Positions 8,514 through 17,907 of a stretch of DNA of 64,000 nucleotides are shown one piece after another (position 1 is the first letter of the stretch; each line of letters opens with the position of its first letter). The notes under the pieces were generated by a model that was not told the origin of the DNA, made no database searches, and worked only from the letters and a program-made list of their open reading frames with translations. The translations under genes were made by a program, and so were the position numbers. Origin of the DNA: a virus; IMG/VR virus record IMGVR_UViG_3300030108_005940, positions 60,776 to 124,775 of that record. One strand, written 5' to 3'.

Positions 8514-11087
8514 TTAGGCGAACAGGTCAAATAATTCAACTTGTACATTTTCAGCTGGTTTGCGAATATTCCAACCAACACAATCATAAAAACGCTCTAT
8601 ACCTTGAAAGAGAATCTTTTCAAACATTTTATCATAATCGATTTTAAAAACGTCCTTAAATTCTTTCGGGTAGTCATACTTAAAACCAATACTATCTAAC
8701 CCATACTTGTTAGGTTTTTCAACATACATATATCTCACTTTATCACCTGAGCTTAAATCCTCGTACCTATTTCCAGTATTAAGCTTATCTAATAGTAAAT
8801 TATAAAAATATGCTGACTTAACATGTATAGGCATACTCTTTACAGTATTAAATTCATTACATTGAGTAGCGTATTTTTCATATCCTTTAACTCCCATCAC
8901 AAAAGCTAATTCTTCCGGATTCAAACTTTTAAATATATCATAAGTTTCATTAAGAACTTTGTTAGTTTTCGTCAAAGATTGAGTACTAAGCATAGTTTCA
9001 ATTATCTTTTTTGCATAAGGCTTAATTGCATTAGGCATAGTTGTTCTTACTACCTCAACTCCAGTATATTTGAATTTATTTTCTTTAATACCCTCGTCGT
9101 CCAATATATGCATTACATATCTTTTCTTCTGTAAGAACACACCTACATCGGCAATACACTCTCGTTTAAATACAAAACGACTATCTAATGATAATAGTGA
9201 CTTCTTAGCCCACTCATCAACTCCTTTGTTGAGATAATCTTCAATCTCTTGAATTTTGTTATGTGTATCTTGATGTACATCGCTACCATCTAAAAAGTTT
9301 AAGCCCTTATCAACAAGAGGAGTAATAGATACATAGGAAGAATCCGTATCGTTATATACAATACAACCTTCCAGTTCTCTATCTGATATATCCGGAACTT
9401 CATTTCTGATAAATTCCTTGATAAGCTCATTTGAATATTTAATAACTGCTTGACCGGTTAACGTTACAGAAGAAGCAATATCATCATCTCCAATAGGAGC
9501 ATTTTTATTACCCATATAACCATAACATGAGTTAATAAGAATCTTAATCACCATTTGCGATGTATTAAGTCTTTCTACTTCGTATTTTGCATCAATATAT
9601 TCCGGAGTATTCTTTTTAAGTTTTTTAAGCTTAGTTTTAGCCTTAAACAGATCTTCTTTAATTTTAACGCGTTGATTATAATAATATTCTAAAAACTCGG
9701 GTATTATGCCTTTTTTCTTTTGCGTAAAAAGGAAGCCGGCTTTAGATAAGGAACATTGCTCATCTTTTAGAAATTTTACAAATGCTGGTTTATCTAATTC
9801 AAACACCTTACCACTAACATGCTGTATTAATACCTTTTTATCTGTTGTAGTTTCAACTCTACCTACTTTAGTTTCAGGGGATGTATTTAAAGATATCATC
9901 ACATTAGGGTACAGTGAGTTAGCATCAAACGATACTACGTGATTCTTAAACCCTTGCTTAGGTTCTGCAACGTATGCTCCCGGGTTTTTACCTGTATCAG
10001 CATTACGTAAAAATGTAGCAATTACCTCACCTCGTTGCCTTCCTCTAATACATAGAGCCCCGTTAATAACCTGGATGGTTCCCATCGCACCTTCAAGAGT
10101 AGTTAAACCAACATAGGATAATTTACGCAATAGGGGTACATACTGAAGCTTTTCTTCTAGACGGACGAGAAGATTAACGTCTTGAATATTATAGTCAATA
10201 AATGTATCCCAGTCTTCTTCAGATAAGGTAGCAAGATTTGTATCTCCATAATCAATTTTACGTTGACCGAGTTCTACTTCACCAATAGCATCTAATTTAT
10301 ATGATTCTCTAAGTTTTAAGCAAAACCTTTTATATACGTCGAGATAATCTAGACAAGCTACACCATCAATATAATATCGTTTTTGATCTTGACCGAATTT
10401 ACCTTTAATTGATCTAAAATGCACTCTACCAAGCGGTGATAATCGATTAACATAATCTTCACCAAGTATACGTTCAATTCTATTAATAATATAAGGTATA
10501 TCAAAAAACTCTGAGTTCCAACCGCTAAGAATATCTGGATAATCACTTTCTAAATATTCAATAAACTTAATAAACATCTCACGTTCATTCTCACAATAAA
10601 CATAATTTAGATTACTAGCTCCTTTACCGTTATATGGTTTAATACCAAACGTATGAAATTTTTTAGTAAAGTTATCATAACAAGTTATTACGTTTACAGT
10701 ATGAGTTGGATCTTCCGGATTAGGAAAAGAGTCAGGCGAATAAGTCTCAATATCAAGTAAACATGTTTTTAATGGGTGTGTACTAAATTCAGCTGCTTCA
10801 TTTTGCTCCCAATATAAGTCGAGTAAAAACTGCTGCGCAGGAGGCATATTTTCAAATACACGCTTAACATTAGATTCACGAACAAATCGCGATCGATCAT
10901 AACTAGTATTAAACTTACGCTTCTTTAGCTTAGTACCATATATAGATGTTTTATCACCACCGTTATTTTCGAGATATAAATACGGCTCAAAAGAACATTC
11001 ATGCATTACCCGCTTACCATCTGTATCCCAAGTAAATAAATTTACGCAGCGATTACGACCATTATATACTACATTACGATAAGACAT
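8514..11087 (-). CDS. 43: family B DNA polymerase (T4 gp43)
   Basis: An 857-residue replicative polymerase with 3'-5' proofreading. Exonuclease motifs are LLDIETYS (ExoI), GWNSEFFDIPYI (ExoII) and YNIQDVNLLVRL (ExoIII). Polymerase motifs are SFDANSLYPNVM (motif A), KILINSCYGYMGNK (motif B) and YNDTDSSYVSI (motif C, with the DTDS catalytic pair). The C-terminal end VQVELFDLFA resembles a clamp-binding peptide (Q-x-x-L/E-x-F). The length is near T4 gp43 (898), and no split or intein is seen. A perfect 22-bp palindrome abuts the start codon and may control expression. Confidence 0.97.
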   Translation of the reverse strand: MSYRNVVYNGRNRCVNLFTWDTDGKRVMHECSFEPYLYLENNGGDKTSIYGTKLKKRKFNTSYDRSRFVRESNVKRVFENMPPAQQFLLDLYWEQNEAAEFSTHPLKTCLLDIETYSPDSFPNPEDPTHTVNVITCYDNFTKKFHTFGIKPYNGKGASNLNYVYCENEREMFIKFIEYLESDYPDILSGWNSEFFDIPYIINRIERILGEDYVNRLSPLGRVHFRSIKGKFGQDQKRYYIDGVACLDYLDVYKRFCLKLRESYKLDAIGEVELGQRKIDYGDTNLATLSEEDWDTFIDYNIQDVNLLVRLEEKLQYVPLLRKLSYVGLTTLEGAMGTIQVINGALCIRGRQRGEVIATFLRNADTGKNPGAYVAEPKQGFKNHVVSFDANSLYPNVMISLNTSPETKVGRVETTTDKKVLIQHVSGKVFELDKPAFVKFLKDEQCSLSKAGFLFTQKKKGIIPEFLEYYYNQRVKIKEDLFKAKTKLKKLKKNTPEYIDAKYEVERLNTSQMVIKILINSCYGYMGNKNAPIGDDDIASSVTLTGQAVIKYSNELIKEFIRNEVPDISDRELEGCIVYNDTDSSYVSITPLVDKGLNFLDGSDVHQDTHNKIQEIEDYLNKGVDEWAKKSLLSLDSRFVFKRECIADVGVFLQKKRYVMHILDDEGIKENKFKYTGVEVVRTTMPNAIKPYAKKIIETMLSTQSLTKTNKVLNETYDIFKSLNPEELAFVMGVKGYEKYATQCNEFNTVKSMPIHVKSAYFYNLLLDKLNTGNRYEDLSSGDKVRYMYVEKPNKYGLDSIGFKYDYPKEFKDVFKIDYDKMFEKILFQGIERFYDCVGWNIRKPAENVQVELFDLFA

Positions 11088-11109
11088 CTATCTTATTATA
11101 ATAAGATAG
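11088..11109. promoter_or_regulatory. perfect palindrome abutting the gp43 start codon
   Basis: A perfect 22-bp inverted repeat with arms CTATCTTATTA / TAATAAGATAG. It lies directly before the ATG at 11087 and between the glycosyltransferase stop and gp43. In RNA it can fold as a 9-bp stem with a UAUA loop touching the AUG. T4 gp43 represses its own translation by binding a hairpin at its ribosome-binding site, so an equivalent operator is plausible. A TATAAT element is embedded in it (11095-11100 on the minus strand), so it could instead be a promoter. Confidence 0.55.
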
Positions 11110-11112
11110 TTC

Positions 11113-12339
11113 CTAATTCCACTGTTTTAAATGTACTCGATCAGTACTTCCCCATGGAGTAGTTAGTACCTCTAAATGTGATCCAATATTTTGGTCTAAC
11201 TCTAAGATTCTCTTTTCACCTATAGCCCTTAACTTATGTACGTTTTGAAAATACTTGTTTTTCTTTTTGTAGTTTAGTATTTTCGCAATTTTTTCTTCAA
11301 ATTCATTTATGTTACTAAAACGTAAATTTAATGGAGTATTGCTATATGTTTCCATGTCCTGACATAAACAAGGTATACCCAAGATACAAGCTTCAATATA
11401 TTTAATATCAGACTTAGCTCTGTTAAAATCATTTACCTGTAATGGCGCTACCATAAGTTGTGCATTAAGATTCGATATAAATTGCGGGTACCTTAAAAGA
11501 GTCTGCCATGGGTAAAATTCAATTTTTCTCTGTTGAACTAGATCTTGTAATTGTGGTGGAAATGCTCCAACGAAAATCCATTGATACTTATTAACGGTTT
11601 GTCTAATGAAGTCTCTTACTTCGGATAAATCGTCTTTACCCCCGGTCTTATTATCAACATCATAATGAGCTCCAGATCCTGTATAAAGTATGCGAGGCTT
11701 TCTTTTATTTTCTTCGTATGCTCTGCGACGTGCATTAGGATTAAATAACTGACCCATCCACCCGTTTGGAATAAAATTTGGAACAACAGTTATCTTTTCT
11801 TGACCGGTCTTTTCTTGATATAACTTTCTCATAAAGTCACATGTAACAGTAACTTCATCTACTAAATTAATTATATCAATACAATTTTGACGAACTTCAT
11901 CTGTGTCAAATGCAAATTTAAATTTATTATAATCAGGTATTACTTCTCTAAATACAACATCATCTACCTCGTATACAATCTTAAATCCATGCTCTTGTTG
12001 TACTTGTTTTAAAAACTGTATAAACTTCTTTTGCGGTGCTGATGCTTGTCTCTGTACCTTAATACATTTTACACCTGTATACCATTTCGGATCAGTAACC
12101 ATGGCTGTAGTAGATTGAGACATACCAGCGCCACTAGCATTTATAACAGCTTCAGGCCATAATATTCGCCAATGACCACAACCAGAATAATCTGCTAGAT
12201 AATTAACAAACCTAGGTAATGTAGCCTCTCTCGGTACTGGTGCTGAGCCTGGTCCATGTACTACTGGTTTATGTAATTGTGGTGTTGGAGCTCCTATTGG
12301 AGAAGCAAACGGTTGTGGGTATGGAGATGCACCAATCAT
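11113..12339 (-). CDS. GT-B glycosyltransferase (GT4-like)
   Basis: A 408-residue protein with the two-Rossmann GT-B layout. The N-terminal half has FKIVYEVDDVVF and a predicted donor-side start at KPRILYTGSGAHYD (about residue 210). The C-terminal half carries AQLMVAPLQVNDFNRAKSDIKYIEACILGIPCLC, the E-x7-E type segment of GT4 enzymes. The N-terminal 40 residues are Pro-rich and probably flexible. No membrane span is seen. A glycosyltransferase next to gp43 is a recurring arrangement in marine T4-like phages. The acceptor is unknown; DNA or a host envelope sugar are possible. Confidence 0.75.
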   Translation of the reverse strand: MIGASPYPQPFASPIGAPTPQLHKPVVHGPGSAPVPREATLPRFVNYLADYSGCGHWRILWPEAVINASGAGMSQSTTAMVTDPKWYTGVKCIKVQRQASAPQKKFIQFLKQVQQEHGFKIVYEVDDVVFREVIPDYNKFKFAFDTDEVRQNCIDIINLVDEVTVTCDFMRKLYQEKTGQEKITVVPNFIPNGWMGQLFNPNARRRAYEENKRKPRILYTGSGAHYDVDNKTGGKDDLSEVRDFIRQTVNKYQWIFVGAFPPQLQDLVQQRKIEFYPWQTLLRYPQFISNLNAQLMVAPLQVNDFNRAKSDIKYIEACILGIPCLCQDMETYSNTPLNLRFSNINEFEEKIAKILNYKKKNKYFQNVHKLRAIGEKRILELDQNIGSHLEVLTTPWGSTDRVHLKQWN

Positions 12340-12356
12340 ATTATGTATTATATAGT

Positions 12357-14171
12357 TTAAAGTTCCGTATAATCTACCCGAGTTGTTATACCGTTTTCTT
12401 TTTCAAGGTATATTACATCCCCGGTTACAGCTTTAATTGATTCTTTTCGATGTGATATAACAATAGAACATTCATCTAATTCTTCTACCCTATCCTGTAA
12501 AATATGGGTAATTAATTCAATACCCTTTTCATCAAATGATGAATCAAATAACTCATCGTAAATTGCTATGTTGTATTGTACCCCGCCTTGTAGCCTTCTT
12601 ATATCAGAAAATGTAAACAAGCATGCAAGATCGATCGACTTTCTTTCTGCGCCTGAAAAATTAAAATAAGAACATACTTTATTTTTTTCGTTTAATATTT
12701 CTTCTTCAAAATACTCATTAAAAATACAAATAGAATTAGAATCAAGTCTTTTAAGATAATGTAATAATTTACTATTAAGTAATTCGAGTAGTTTATTAAC
12801 TATATAAGATTTTACCCCTTCTTCAGATACAACATACTTTACTATATCCAACTTAGCTAATTCATCTCTATATTTTTTAACTTTCTTTTCTAGCTTATCT
12901 ACACGTTGTTTTGTTTCTACAATAAGTGAATCAAAATCAGTATCTGTAGATTCAATAGCTTTTAAGTCACTTTCGAGCTCTTCTTGCCATTTATCTAACT
13001 GTTCTATTCGTTGTTCTATATTCTTTTTATTTTGCTCTTGTAACTTTGCTTCCGATATTTTATTTTGACATTGGCTAATAGCCTTTAAGAACCTGTCTTT
13101 TCTTACTCTTAATTCCTTAAGCCCATCAGAGTAGTTTTTGATACCGTCAATTGCCTCATGAATATATTCTTTAAGATTTTCTTTTTCTTTAGCTATTAAT
13201 TCAGCATCGTGCTCTTCCATAGGTCGAAGACATACTGGACACTTTTCTTCTTCGGTACCCATCTTCTTATATCTTTCTTTTCTTTCAGCAGCTAAAGCCT
13301 TATTACGTGCAACAGATTCTAAGTTAGTTTCAATTTTTAAATCGTAATCTGAAACAGCATCTTCTAGAGAAGATATCTGGGTTTTAACTTTAACAACATC
13401 TATTTCTTCAATTTCATTAAGTTCTTTTTTGAGATTTTCTTTTTCTTCGGTATTATCTTCTTGACGACCAAGGTATTTTTCTTTTTTATTTTTTCTTGTT
13501 TCCAAGATTCGTTGTTTTTGATCTTCATAATTTTTATATGCTTTATCTATTTCTTCTAACTTAGTTAGCTGTGTATCATGCTCACGTGAGATTTCATTAT
13601 ATTCGTTTCTCAAAGCTGTTAACATTGTACTAAAAACCTCCATACCAAAAATATCCTCAATAAACTTTCGCTTTTCAATTTTATTTTTAGCCATAAAAGG
13701 AACTGCATTATTTACCGTCATAATTACACAGTTTTGAAAGATAGAAGGTGATGCACTTAATACACTATTAATATAAGCGGTAGTATTCTTGATACTATCA
13801 CGTGTTCTATCAACACCATCTTTAAAAATTAAAACTTTTGAAGGAGATAAAGTTCGAATAATCTTATAATTGTTTTTACCTCGAGGTGAATCTAATTCAA
13901 AGTCTAATTCAATATGAGTTTTACCATTAGTAAGATTATTAGGTATTAAGTCTTTTTTTAACTCACGCAACGTTTCACCAAATATAGCAAAATATAAAGC
14001 ATCTGCTATTGTACTTTTACCAATAGCGTTTCTACGATCAGGTTTGTCTTTATTTTTACCAGTTATAACATGTAGACCTTTACTGAATTCTACAGTAACA
14101 GGATCTTCACCTACAGATAAAAAATTTACTATGCTAAGTTTCTTAAAGTTTACTTTTTTCATATAAACCAA
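12357..14171 (-). CDS. 46: gp46 recombination nuclease subunit (SbcC/Rad50-like ATPase)
   Basis: A 604-residue SMC-type ATPase. Together with gp47 it resects DNA ends to start recombination-dependent replication. The N-terminal half-site has the P-loop region KPDRRNAIGKSTIADALYFAIFG. Long coiled coils flank a zinc hook CPVCLRP (about residue 300). The C-terminal part has the ABC signature-like FSGAERKSIDLA and Walker B YDELFDSSFD. It overlaps gp47 by 29 nt, as expected for a stoichiometric complex. The coiled coil is short, as in T4 (gp46, 560 residues). Confidence 0.95.
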   Translation of the reverse strand: MVYMKKVNFKKLSIVNFLSVGEDPVTVEFSKGLHVITGKNKDKPDRRNAIGKSTIADALYFAIFGETLRELKKDLIPNNLTNGKTHIELDFELDSPRGKNNYKIIRTLSPSKVLIFKDGVDRTRDSIKNTTAYINSVLSASPSIFQNCVIMTVNNAVPFMAKNKIEKRKFIEDIFGMEVFSTMLTALRNEYNEISREHDTQLTKLEEIDKAYKNYEDQKQRILETRKNKKEKYLGRQEDNTEEKENLKKELNEIEEIDVVKVKTQISSLEDAVSDYDLKIETNLESVARNKALAAERKERYKKMGTEEEKCPVCLRPMEEHDAELIAKEKENLKEYIHEAIDGIKNYSDGLKELRVRKDRFLKAISQCQNKISEAKLQEQNKKNIEQRIEQLDKWQEELESDLKAIESTDTDFDSLIVETKQRVDKLEKKVKKYRDELAKLDIVKYVVSEEGVKSYIVNKLLELLNSKLLHYLKRLDSNSICIFNEYFEEEILNEKNKVCSYFNFSGAERKSIDLACLFTFSDIRRLQGGVQYNIAIYDELFDSSFDEKGIELITHILQDRVEELDECSIVISHRKESIKAVTGDVIYLEKENGITTRVDYTEL

Positions 14172-15192
14172 GAGTATATTTGATTATCTCTTTTTTATTC
14201 TTAATTTCAAGTAGATTTACAAACTCTTCAATTGCCTGTGGTATATCAATACCAGATAAATCTTCTTTATTATCTGTATCATCAATTAAACGGTTAAAAT
14301 TTATATCATAATCTACAGTTAACGCTTCTGGCTTAAGTAAGGTTAACTTTTTAATTAATATATCCATATCTGCTTGTGATATGTTCATATCGACTTTAAG
14401 TCGTGCTATATTACCAGCAAAATCGTTTATAATTTTGTTAGTAATTGACCCTTCGTGTACAAGTTCACTAAGAGGTACTTTTTTATATGATGGTGATATA
14501 TTATTAGGTGTAAAATTATACTGTAGAGTATCAAAATCTAAAATATAATAACCCTTACCGTTACCTGCGTCACCGAAGTCCATTTGAAACGGGTTACCTA
14601 CGTATAATATTGTACCTTTACCAAATTTTTTTTCATGTCTAGTATGAAAATGACCAGAAATTATTAATGGACTCTTCTTAAGCAAGTCTTTTACTTTAAG
14701 TCCCTCTTCACAAACCTTATAAGAGTTCATCTTGAAAGTTTCTATCTCAAAATGACCAAAGATAACGTCACTTTCAGGTACATCTTTTATGTTTGTATTC
14801 CAAGGGCAGAATGTAATGGTCCGATCAAAAGCTTCAATCGTATCAAAGGTATCTAATATAGTTACATTTTTACGTTTTTTAAATATTGATAATGAATTAA
14901 CATCTGTTCTATGCTTATAATATATGTCATGGTTACCGGTAATTGCAATAATATTAAAATCACATAGGATATCTAATATATCTGCAGAAACCTGTAATGT
15001 ATTAACTGATATCTCACTTCTATTATGATGCCAATCACCACAGAAGATTATATCTTTGATATTTTTTCTCTTACACTCTTCTTTAAACCAGTGAGCCCAT
15101 TCAATAGCATAACCGTGCCAGTCAGAACTATTCGAATGAACACCTAAATGAAGATCAGAAAAAATAGCAACCTTTGGCTTATTGATCTTCAA
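14143..15192 (-). CDS. 47: gp47 recombination nuclease subunit (SbcD/Mre11-like)
   Basis: A 349-residue metallophosphoesterase. Motifs in order: FSDLHLGVHS (I), FCGDWHHNR (II), ITGNHDIYY (III), and SGHFHTRHE with downstream YVGNPFQMDFGD (IV-V). These bind two Mn ions for exo/endonuclease action with gp46. The length equals T4 gp47 (339) within 10 residues. It overlaps both neighbours (gp46 by 29 nt, gp55 by 14 nt), so the three genes form a translationally coupled unit. Confidence 0.95.
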   Translation of the reverse strand: MKINKPKVAIFSDLHLGVHSNSSDWHGYAIEWAHWFKEECKRKNIKDIIFCGDWHHNRSEISVNTLQVSADILDILCDFNIIAITGNHDIYYKHRTDVNSLSIFKKRKNVTILDTFDTIEAFDRTITFCPWNTNIKDVPESDVIFGHFEIETFKMNSYKVCEEGLKVKDLLKKSPLIISGHFHTRHEKKFGKGTILYVGNPFQMDFGDAGNGKGYYILDFDTLQYNFTPNNISPSYKKVPLSELVHEGSITNKIINDFAGNIARLKVDMNISQADMDILIKKLTLLKPEALTVDYDINFNRLIDDTDNKEDLSGIDIPQAIEEFVNLLEIKNKKEIIKYTLGLYEKSKL

Positions 15193-15619
15193 ATAAATTT
15201 TCCTCGTCTGGGGGTTTTACATAAACATGCCCGTGTGTATTTTCTGGATTAGACATAAAATCTTCATAAACGCGTTCTCTATACTTAGTAACAGCTTCAT
15301 GATGCTTCTTTTCTTTTTTTATACGGTTAATAAATGCATGATATGCTATTGTAGTAAAATATGAAAAGGGGTTAGTTGCTTTATCAAAATTAAACTTTTT
15401 ATGCTTTAAAGCAGAATACATTTTAATGAGAGCATCTCCTATCATATCATCTTTATATGTATAATTGATAAAAGATGCATTATAGCTTAAGCCATATGCA
15501 ATCTTTTTAATGTTTTCAGCTAAATCATCAGTAAGAATATCTGAATCATAGTATTTTCTTAAAGACTCTTTAAAGACTTTCGGTTCTATATAATATGGTT
15601 TTTTCTCTTTTGCGGCCAT
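15179..15619 (-). CDS. 55: gp55 late-transcription sigma factor
   Basis: A 146-residue divergent sigma factor that directs host RNA polymerase to TATAAATA late promoters. The region 2-like core is seen in YKDDMIGDALIKMYSALKH and NPFSYFTTIAYHAFINRIKKEKK. There is no region 4, as in T4 gp55 (185 residues). The acidic C-terminal end (PPDEENLFEDQ) fits the T4 gp55 clamp-binding tail. The late boxes found throughout this window are its expected targets. A TATAAT element lies 7 nt before the ATG (15627-15632 on the minus strand). Confidence 0.85.
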   Translation of the reverse strand: MAAKEKKPYYIEPKVFKESLRKYYDSDILTDDLAENIKKIAYGLSYNASFINYTYKDDMIGDALIKMYSALKHKKFNFDKATNPFSYFTTIAYHAFINRIKKEKKHHEAVTKYRERVYEDFMSNPENTHGHVYVKPPDEENLFEDQ

Positions 15620-15643
15620 TTGTTAAATTATAATATAAAAATT

Positions 15644-17077
15644 CTATTTTTCAACAATATTAGTTTCTGTGTATTTTATCTTCTCTGTTTCGTAAATTTC
15701 TTTACGCTTTACACAATGACGTAAACCATATCTTAGCTTATCACATATATCAAATATAATAAGCTTGTTTTTTGAAGCATGTTTACGTAATCCACGACCT
15801 ACTGACTGAACTGTACGTATAAACGACTTTCCTCCTGCAGCAAATATAATATTATGTATATTTTTGATATTAACTCCAGTCGAAAATATAGAACTCATTG
15901 CTACACATATAACATTATCATCTTTTTCCATTATCCTCTTTATATCTTCGCGTGTTTCTACTTCTACTTCACCTCTTATAAAGTAAATTTGCTTATTTTT
16001 ACATTGTGTCAGATATTCAGATAGATTTACTCCGTGAGAGATATGATTAACAAGTATAAGGGTGTTATTCTCAAGCTTAGAGCATAATTTAGTAATAAAG
16101 TCGTTTCTAAAATGACTTTCGTAGATATAATCTAGCTCTTCTCTATAAGCATTATCAGAAAGATAACGTGGAGGTGTGTTATACTCGAGATTTAACACCT
16201 TTACATTAACATTTGCTAAGTAATCTTCTAATCTAAGTTCATAACTCGATTTTTCATATATAACTGGACCTAATTTACCTATAATTGACCATTTATCTAG
16301 GTTATTCTCTGGAAGTGTACCTGTAAACCCATACTTGTTATGTGTTTTTATCTTAGATACAATTTTACTAATTTTATTTGATGATTTTATCTTATGACAC
16401 TCATCAACAATTAGTAAATCTACATATTTTAACCAATCACTACTATCAAATTGACTCTGAACTATACCTATATTACAAATTATTACATTAGCAGTTAAGT
16501 CTGGTTTAGTTTTACCTGTCCATTTAGTTAATTTGAAGGTAGTACCACAGTTTAAAAACTCATCATATGTTTGAGATACCAATCCTAAATCAGGTACTAA
16601 CATAATACACTTAAAAGTATCTTTATCTTTACTATCTCTGAAGTAATTTTCAATAAGAGCGGCAGTCGTAAACGTTTTACCAGCACCTGTACCTAATACA
16701 CACGTACCTCTACCTAATTTTAGTGCTTTTTTAACAACATCTTCTTGATACTCCCTTAGATTAAATGTAAAATTTTTAAATAATTCTATATTCTTACCAA
16801 CTTTTAATATTTTTTGAAGCTTTTCACTAACTTCAATATCTACTTTAACTTGCTCCTTAATAAGATATTGTCTTATTTCCCAATATAAACCTATTTCACA
16901 AGCACCTGTACCTGTTATTGCATATTTTCTTCTAGCTGCAAAGCGACCTCTATATCTCGCAAAACGAGCTCCATCATTCTCTACACTAAAATGCTCTCTT
17001 ATACGATCAAATAGATCTTTATCTTCAGATCTAAATTGTATCTTACGCGTACTTGAGTTATAATCAAAAGTTAACAT
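15644..17077 (-). CDS. uvsW: UvsW, SF2 helicase
   Basis: A 477-residue RNA-DNA/branch-migration helicase that ends origin replication and processes recombination forks. The N-terminal ~110 residues form the UvsW substrate domain (FARYRGRFAARRKYAITGTGACEIG region). Then come FNLREYQEDVV (Q-like motif), Walker A LGTGAGKT, DECH box (VDECHKI), motif III GFTGTLPE, and motif VI QSVGRGLRKH. The length is close to T4 UvsW (503). The next gene upstream, uvsY-like, abuts it by 1 nt. The order uvsY-uvsW-55 matches other T4-like phages. Confidence 0.93.
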   Translation of the reverse strand: MLTFDYNSSTRKIQFRSEDKDLFDRIREHFSVENDGARFARYRGRFAARRKYAITGTGACEIGLYWEIRQYLIKEQVKVDIEVSEKLQKILKVGKNIELFKNFTFNLREYQEDVVKKALKLGRGTCVLGTGAGKTFTTAALIENYFRDSKDKDTFKCIMLVPDLGLVSQTYDEFLNCGTTFKLTKWTGKTKPDLTANVIICNIGIVQSQFDSSDWLKYVDLLIVDECHKIKSSNKISKIVSKIKTHNKYGFTGTLPENNLDKWSIIGKLGPVIYEKSSYELRLEDYLANVNVKVLNLEYNTPPRYLSDNAYREELDYIYESHFRNDFITKLCSKLENNTLILVNHISHGVNLSEYLTQCKNKQIYFIRGEVEVETREDIKRIMEKDDNVICVAMSSIFSTGVNIKNIHNIIFAAGGKSFIRTVQSVGRGLRKHASKNKLIIFDICDKLRYGLRHCVKRKEIYETEKIKYTETNIVEK

Positions 17078-17472
17078 TATAGTTGCTCCATCTTATTAAT
17101 ATCAACGATGTTTTTTATCTCCCAATGCATATTACTAAAGATTTTTTCAACCTTTTCAAGATATTCAATAATAGCATCTAATTCCCCTATATTATCATTA
17201 AGATCAGCTATTGATTCATGCTTTTCTGCTGCTGACTCTGCTGCTGATTGTGTAATTCTTACTGGGGAATCAGTAATAACTTTTTTAACTACCTCTTTTT
17301 TAAGTTTTTTCTTTTTACTAATAAAAACATTACGTTTAACTTTTGCATCCATAAGTCTTGCTACCCAGAAATGCTTTCGAGCAGGTAGTCTCATTTGAGC
17401 TTCTTTTAGATTAAAATCATCAAGTACAAAATCTTGACCAATTTCATCGATGTACTTTTTTAGCAATTCCAT
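17077..17472 (-). CDS. uvsY: UvsY-like recombination mediator
   Basis: A 131-residue helical protein adjacent to uvsW, where T4-like phages carry uvsY (T4 UvsY, 137 residues). It is basic in the middle (KVKRNVFISKKKKLKKEVVKK) and ends with a helix LEKVEKIFSNMHWEIKNIVDI, resembling the C-terminal UvsY motif. UvsY loads UvsX onto gp32-coated ssDNA. The assignment rests on position, size and this weak C-terminal pattern; the family diverges rapidly. It overlaps uvsW by 1 nt. Confidence 0.6.
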   Translation of the reverse strand: MELLKKYIDEIGQDFVLDDFNLKEAQMRLPARKHFWVARLMDAKVKRNVFISKKKKLKKEVVKKVITDSPVRITQSAAESAAEKHESIADLNDNIGELDAIIEYLEKVEKIFSNMHWEIKNIVDINKMEQL

Positions 17473-17480
17473 CTTTATAT

Positions 17481-17488
17481 TATAAATA
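17481..17488 (+). promoter_or_regulatory. late promoter box TATAAATA
   Basis: An exact TATAAATA ends 8 nt before the ATG at 17497. It is the first promoter of the plus-strand cassette and is divergent from the uvsY-like gene. Confidence 0.65.
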
Positions 17489-17496
17489 TAATTACA

Positions 17497-17907
17497 ATGG
17501 AATCAACAGGTAGATTTGAACAGCTATTTTTAAAAATATTAAAAGAGGATATAGATTCTAGTGCATTTGGTGATGGTCCTTCAATGCATGATATATATAC
17601 TCCAAGCGAACCTAATTCAAAAGATGGGTATGCACCTGGTGATGCAAGAATACCTAAAATTTTAGGTAAAGGTAAAATTCAAACTCGTAAAGGTTTAGCT
17701 GGTAAAAAGAAGAGAGATAAAAATAAAGGAATTAATTATTTAACTGGGGAAGAGAATGAAGAAGATTTACCGGAAGAAGATGCAGAAAAGAAAAAAGCAG
17801 ATAGATGTAAGCGTAAAGCTGATTCTGTATATGGAAAAAAGACTTCAGCATATAAATCAGGAGCTATAGTAAGATGCAGAAGTGGTAAAATATGGAAAAA
17901 GAAATGA
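17497..17907 (+). CDS. Lys-rich putative packaged protein with targeting-like leader
   Basis: A 136-residue basic protein. The first 17 residues form an amphipathic helix (RFEQLFLKILKED) with Leu15-Lys16-Glu17, a fit to the gp21 (L/I)-x-E cleavage rule. The body is charged and low in hydrophobics. The C-terminal region, ADRCKRKADSVYGKKTSAYKS then GAIVRCRSGKIWKKK, is a Cys/Lys module seen in many marine T4-like phages, close to DUF5872-type sequences. It could bind DNA in the capsid. The next gene starts within its stop codon. Function inferred only. Confidence 0.6.
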   Translation: MESTGRFEQLFLKILKEDIDSSAFGDGPSMHDIYTPSEPNSKDGYAPGDARIPKILGKGKIQTRKGLAGKKKRDKNKGINYLTGEENEEDLPEEDAEKKKADRCKRKADSVYGKKTSAYKSGAIVRCRSGKIWKKK

